From Cherax quadricarinatus (lineage: Eukaryota > Arthropoda > Malacostraca > Decapoda > Parastacidae): a stretch of DNA of 64,000 bases. The DNA is taken from the NCBI RefSeq assembly GCF_038502225.1, contig NC_091300.1, positions 47,287,936 to 47,351,935 of the forward strand. The letters are read 5' to 3'. Made by a program: the position numbers and the translations under genes. Every line of letters begins with the position of its first letter. The stretch's first letter is position 1. The notes under the pieces are model-generated. The model worked only from the letters and a program-made list of their open reading frames with translations. It made no database searches and had not been told where the DNA came from. This document shows positions 59,263 through 64,000 of this stretch, one piece after another.

Positions 59263-60043
59263 CACCATTGGAAATAAACATTAAAATCAGCTAATAAAAG
59301 GAGGAGCAAAGGCGAGGAAGAAATCAAACAATAGTTAGATGTAGATAATGGGCGAGAAGAAAAAATACACGAAAAGCAAACTATGTACCACTTCTTCAAA
59401 TATACACACACCCCAGTATAATATACACACACCCCAGTATAATACACACACACCCCAGTATAATGAAGCGATGTACGAGCGGAAAGTTGAGAGTATGGAA
59501 TATCACTGCACACGAGAAGCGCATAATGTGAGGGGCCTCAACGGTATGTGACAGACAACAATTAATTATTAGCACAATGACAATTGCATTTGAAAAAAGT
59601 TAGGAATACCGTTCAACTTCTCTGGTTGTTCCACTACTTACATTGTCTTCTCTATCACTGCAGGTGGTGGTCTCTGAAGACCCAACCATCGCAGGGGTGT
59701 AATATACATGAGAATCCCTGAACGTCAAATGGAAAGGAGAGGAGAGATGGAAAAAGCTACTCAGATTCACTGAGGAAGTAGATAAAGGGTCTAATCAAGA
59801 GTCCTTCATCACGTCAAATTATCCTCTTCCCCTGAAGGGTAAAGAGGCATAGAGGTTGTTGTGCCAAGGTAAAGTTCATAAACAAACAGAACTATTTTAC
59901 TTCCTTTCTCACGCTTTAATTTTCAATTTATTATAGTTTAATAACTCGAAGAAGAAATGTAATAATTCTTTGACACAAATTCAAGAAACTGTTTACACAA
60001 TTTAGTCTAATCGTACCTGAGGAAGGTAAGATTAACTAAACAT
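59263..60043. other. No gene; small 21-bp tandem repeat at 59401-59463
   Basis: Three units of a 21-bp repeat (TATACACACACCCCAGTATAA) lie within otherwise unassigned DNA. Confidence 0.6.
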
Positions 60044-60081
60044 CCGTAAGTGATAGTTACGGATGTAACTATCACTTACGG
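60044..60081. other. Perfect 16-bp hairpin with 6-nt loop
   Basis: CCGTAAGTGATAGTTA - CGGATG - TAACTATCACTTACGG. No T run follows, and no gene is adjacent. Confidence 0.9.
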
Positions 60082-60657
60082 CAAAGTTAGAAACTGTCCG
60101 CTAGCTTTCTGAGAAACTTAAAGAGCAGAGAAGGGATGTTTCCCATACCGACACTAAAAATGCTGTTATCTATTATATCAGAAAAGAGGCATTCTATTAA
60201 TTCTTATGATGATACCTTTCAGCCTTAAAAGATGCACTTTTGTTGAATCAGCTCTGACACAACATTCCTAATGTCAAAGAAACTGGTTCCTTGTTACGAA
60301 ACATACTAATATAGAACAATTAAACAGTAATATCAAAATGAAGTAAAATGAAATGAATGAAAAACAAAGATTTAATACATCAGTAAAATAAAAATCAAGA
60401 AACAGGCGTAGATGGTGTAGGCAGACTTTACCCAGAAAAAAAAACAGGCTTTCCATTCCCGGTGACGATAGTACGATGGCTCTCGATGGTAATGATCCAA
60501 AAATGGCTGGTTGCTTTCTAGATCTCATAGCAGAGTCACTTAAAAAAAATACCTTAGTTCCCAGGAATGGATGAATGGGTTTGGCTGCTTACTTCCTATG
60601 TTGAAACCTTGATTCAGTAATGAGTCTGCCAGTCGCTAGTATGCTCCCGCTGCATGA
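60082..60657. other. No recognisable gene
   Basis: AT-rich; nothing recognised on either strand. Confidence 0.3.
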
Positions 60658-60703
60658 CCCTTGTCGGTTTAGTGCTTTATTATTTGATTATATTAATAAT
60701 AAT
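60658..60703 (+). repeat. Copy 4 of the ~45-bp CCCTTGTGG motif
   Basis: CCCTTGTCGGTTTAGTGCTT then TTATTTGATTATATTAATAA tail. Confidence 0.6.
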
Positions 60704-62129
60704 CTAGTATGCTCTGAAACACAGTCTTCCGCAGCTGACTGAACCGTATCTAAAAGTAACAAAGAAATGCAGATGTTTCCTCACGGTCACATAAATCTGC
60801 AGGTCGCTGAAGGTGAGGGAAAAAAACAGAAGTTACTTTAGCTTTAACGTTAAAGAACTCATTACTGGAAGTAATACCTAAGGAAAATGAACAACCAAAC
60901 CATTGAAGAACAAGTTTACTGTTGGTTTCTCTTACCTAGTCTGGAGAGGAGTTGAAGGTAAAATGCTGTAACACGCTCAAGCCTAGTACTAGGTAAAGGT
61001 AACGCTAGCGGGAGCTGATACAATAAGTCATGCCAGAAAGTTCAGGAGACGCCTGTAACTATACATATGCCTAATGGATGACGCTACGTAATATCACTCC
61101 GGCCTGCCACCTCCTGTTACAGTTGTTAGGAATCTCGTGAATTCTGGAAATTAACATAAAAATAATTATATTATTTTCCCTTTACGCTTAACATGAATCA
61201 TAGTATTGACTTTGCTTCTGCAGATACTTGTCTTCTTAATACATTGTCAAATGCTCTTATCTTCAGATCACTCGTGACTTGACCCGATGTTTGCCTCCTA
61301 TTCTCCTTTTCTCTTGATTCGCACTCTACTTTTTCTTTGCCTTTCCCTCCATCTGACTTTTCTCTGTTTTGCTTCCTATCTTTCCAAGAGGAGTAGGCCT
61401 ACTGCACTTATTTTCTGCCCCCTTGGGGACTGATGTGAGATTGTCGAGATATTTCAATCTTCACTGCCTTCAAATCTAATTCAGTCTCATTACTGTCACT
61501 AGACGTGCCCAGCGTGGCCCAGTACTACTGCCACCACGCAAACCATTACTACTACCACCATTTCTAATACTACTCCCTCCACTTGCCCCGCTCCTATCAT
61601 ACAGACTAATGGCCATCTTTACTTTTCTAGCTCCAGTTGTGACTTAACAACCGTCCATTACACACCAAAACGTCGTCAAAATGTTTCTTTCCTGAATGTG
61701 GGATTTTGACGAATTGTTATAATCCATTTTATTGGGATTTTCTGTTCATCTTAATTTCACGATGTTCAGAAATAAAGCAAAAATTCTTACAAACACTGTC
61801 TGTTATACCATCACTGTCAACTAGCCCACATAGCTATATATATACACCCACTTGACGTAAAGACCAGATGAATTACATATGCTGATATTGTTATATTCAC
61901 CTCACACTCCTACAGACACTGACTCAAACATTTCCTAGCACATAAACTGACACATTGTCCGTACGTGGAATCTTGTTGCTTAGCAAATAAAACAGCGCTA
62001 ATTATATTCAATACAGTTTAACCTTGAGTTGAATTCAGTTAGATTGTTCACACAAACTAACACTTCAAAGTTTCTCTTCACTTTGCATAGATACGTTAGT
62101 ATGTATATGTTCACTAAGCAATAAATTAA
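60704..62129. other. No recognisable gene
   Basis: Unassigned DNA with pyrimidine-rich patches near 61290-61380 and 61530-61590 (ACTACTACCACC-like). No coding motif. Confidence 0.3.
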
Positions 62130-62275
62130 CATTTATTACTATAATTATTGTGAAGCGCTAAACATGTTGGGAATAATACAACGCTTGGGGATTGAGAGGC
62201 AAATGGGTTTGATCCTAGGAAATGGGAGGGTAGCCCCAATCCCTTAGGTCAACAGCACTTCACCAGCAACAATGT
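62130..62275 (-). repeat. Longer, diverged copy 5 of the CCCTTGTGG family (SINE-like)
   Basis: Contains AATTATTGTGAAGCGCTAAAC (inverse of the core), then ACGCTTGGGGATTGAGAGGC, a B-box-like GGGTTTGATCCTAGG, and CAATCCCTTAGGTCAACAGC. It suggests the short motif is the end of a longer, roughly 150-bp element. Confidence 0.5.
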
Positions 62276-62608
<333 letters not shown>

Positions 62609-62839
62609 ATATAGGGAAGTACCACCTCTATGGCTGGAATGGGGACCCTCATCCTCAGAGAAGACAATAAACGTACCTCAGGGAAAACTCAAGGTTCTCC
62701 CAGGAGCTGTTTGAATATTTTCTTCTCCTACCACCCCCTATATTTGATATTCTATGTGAACATTTATTAGTAAACAGAATACATTTACAGAAAAACATAA
62801 ACATGAATACAATGGCACAATGTATCAAAGATCACGAAT

Positions 62840-64000
62840 TTCCTCCATCTCCTCCGAGGCTGGACGCGAGCCAAGTATGCAGCAAGCATTTCCCCTCTGG
62901 ATGGCTACGCTAAGGCGCTGGAACATGAAAGTGGCTGCCCTTGGGTGGTGGTGTCGATGAGTCTGAAACCCAATTCTTTAAGGAAACGTGTGGCATTTTA
63001 TTCCCCATGATCCCAAGGTCTCTGATCCCACTGGGGCAAATTGATGCTGTTGGCTTATGTCCCTGTACTTGCTGATCTTGTACTCCTCCCTGTGATCATC
63101 AGCTCCTCCCTGTCACCCCACACTGTGATGGATATAGGTGTCAGCCAGTGTGGACACACAGGTATAGTCCCATGCTAAGAGCTTGCCATTCTCCAAAGGA
63201 TAGATGGTGATCCCGTCAGGGCGGTTTGCTGGGTTGTGGGTATTGTTGGCTGCTAGTGATCGGGGCTCCCTCTCGGCTGGGCATCCAGCTGTAGCAAGGG
63301 TTCTCTTAATGATGTCGTTGACCTCATTGTATCTTGCATGCCAGCCCTTGGTTTTGGAACAGTTAAGACCATGTAGACCGTATTGGTCTGCTTGCGCTTT
63401 GCCGCAAATACACGTATATTCTGTGTGAATTGGGGCAGCAAGGCGCAGAGCCACTGCAATACGGAGGGTCTTAGGGTCGAGTCGCGTTCCCATTGCCGAT
63501 ATGGGAACTGTTTGGAGGAAGTCCCCGGAGTGATGTGCGCTCACAGCCTGGAGACAGGCAATCTCCCTATCTGATATTGCAGCCCTGAGCATGTTGGCAA
63601 GAACCTTTTCAGCGATCGGGCCATGCCAGCTTGACTGTTTGTGAGCCAGTGCAGCTCTAGGGTTTGGTGCTGGAGCAGCATTCAGTGATGGCATTGGCAT
63701 AGCTAGTGTCTTCTATTCCTGCTGAGTCACTGAGGGTATCAGGAAGAATTTGTCTTATCAACTCGTTTGATGCTATGGAAGAGGATAGGAAAGCTGGTAG
63801 AGCAATCTGGGAAGATCTGCGTACTCCTAGCCCCCCAAGCCTGACCGGAAGTGAGGCTTGCAACCACTGTCCATCGTCAAGGGAAAGATTCAATACACTC
63901 TCTAGCATGGTCTTAAGGAGAGAGTCATATTCCTTGAGTTCTGGAGTGCTGAATGCTGGGGAGCATCTCAGAAAGTAGGTAAGTTTTGGGATTGACAGGC
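62840..64000 (-). pseudogene. C-terminal part of a retroelement RT with Cys/His motif and PD...WD motif (partial at window end)
   Basis: Minus strand from 64000: TYFLRCSPAFSTPELKEYDS, LDDGQWLQASLPVRLGGLGV (RT thumb-like), then after a frameshift near 63690 a 195-codon open frame (63700-63113). This holds HSGDFLQTVPISAMGTRLDP, a Cys/His cluster CICG...GLHGLNC, RYNEVNDIIKRTL, AEREPRSL, RPDGITIYPLENGKLLAWDY. After a TGA at 63113-63115 it continues EEYKISKYRDIS, FAPVGSETLGSWG and, out of frame, RLSVAIQRGNACCILGS to about 62850. The order Cys/His, R(H/Y)NE, EP, PD, WD recalls the restriction-like endonuclease end of R2-type elements. That comparison is inference; the RT palm lies outside the window. 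Confidence 0.7.

Overview
The window looks like repeat-dense genomic DNA from an arthropod, most likely a decapod crustacean such as a crayfish. This is an inference from the mix of non-LTR retrotransposons (Tx1/L1-like, CR1/L2-like, RTE, Jockey-like), long TA, CA and GA microsatellites, tRNA-derived SINEs and TTAA-bounded DNA elements. I recognise no cellular protein-coding gene and no credible functional tRNA or rRNA gene. Nearly every long reading frame belongs to a retrotransposon, and almost all carry stops, frameshifts or truncations.

Layout. 1-5.5 kb: a decayed BEL/Pao-type gag on the minus strand, decayed LINE reverse transcriptase (RT) pieces, and unassigned DNA. 5.5-13 kb: a tRNA-derived SINE, three RTE copies (one holding a fold-back tRNA-like insertion), and an array of four copies of one short inverted-repeat element sitting inside (TA)n tracts. 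13-15.1 kb: unassigned DNA, then a TTAA-bounded piggyBac-like non-autonomous element. 15.6-20.5 kb: a nearly complete CR1-like LINE (called C1 here), abutted by a SINE and the 3' end of an L2-like LINE. 20.5-24.1 kb: two related minisatellites, LINE fragments and a (GA)n tract.

24.2-46.8 kb is the most interesting part: a four-level nest of LINEs. A plus-strand Tx1/L1-like LINE (T1) is cut in its ORF2 by a minus-strand CR1/L2-like LINE (A). A is cut in its ORF2 by a second minus-strand CR1/L2-like LINE (B). B is cut near the start of its ORF2 by a nearly intact minus-strand Tx1/L1-like LINE (T2). The two halves of T1, A and B rejoin at matching protein positions. B also carries about 1 kb at its 5' end that is almost identical to A, although the A and B polymerases are clearly diverged, so B may be a chimera.

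46.8-56 kb: head-to-tail truncated C-family copies separated by CA repeats, a B-family fragment, and a minus-strand CR1-like copy (D) nested in a C-family copy with a clear 5-bp target duplication. 56-62.8 kb: mostly unassigned DNA with small minisatellites and one perfect hairpin. 62.8-64 kb: the C-terminal end of another retroelement polymerase with a Cys/His motif and a PD...WD motif, running off the window.

The proteins do not form a cellular pathway. ORF1 products (coiled coil, RRM-like, zinc knuckle) would coat element RNA, and ORF2 products (endonuclease plus RT) would nick DNA and copy the RNA there. SINEs and short inverted-repeat elements would depend on enzymes supplied by other elements.
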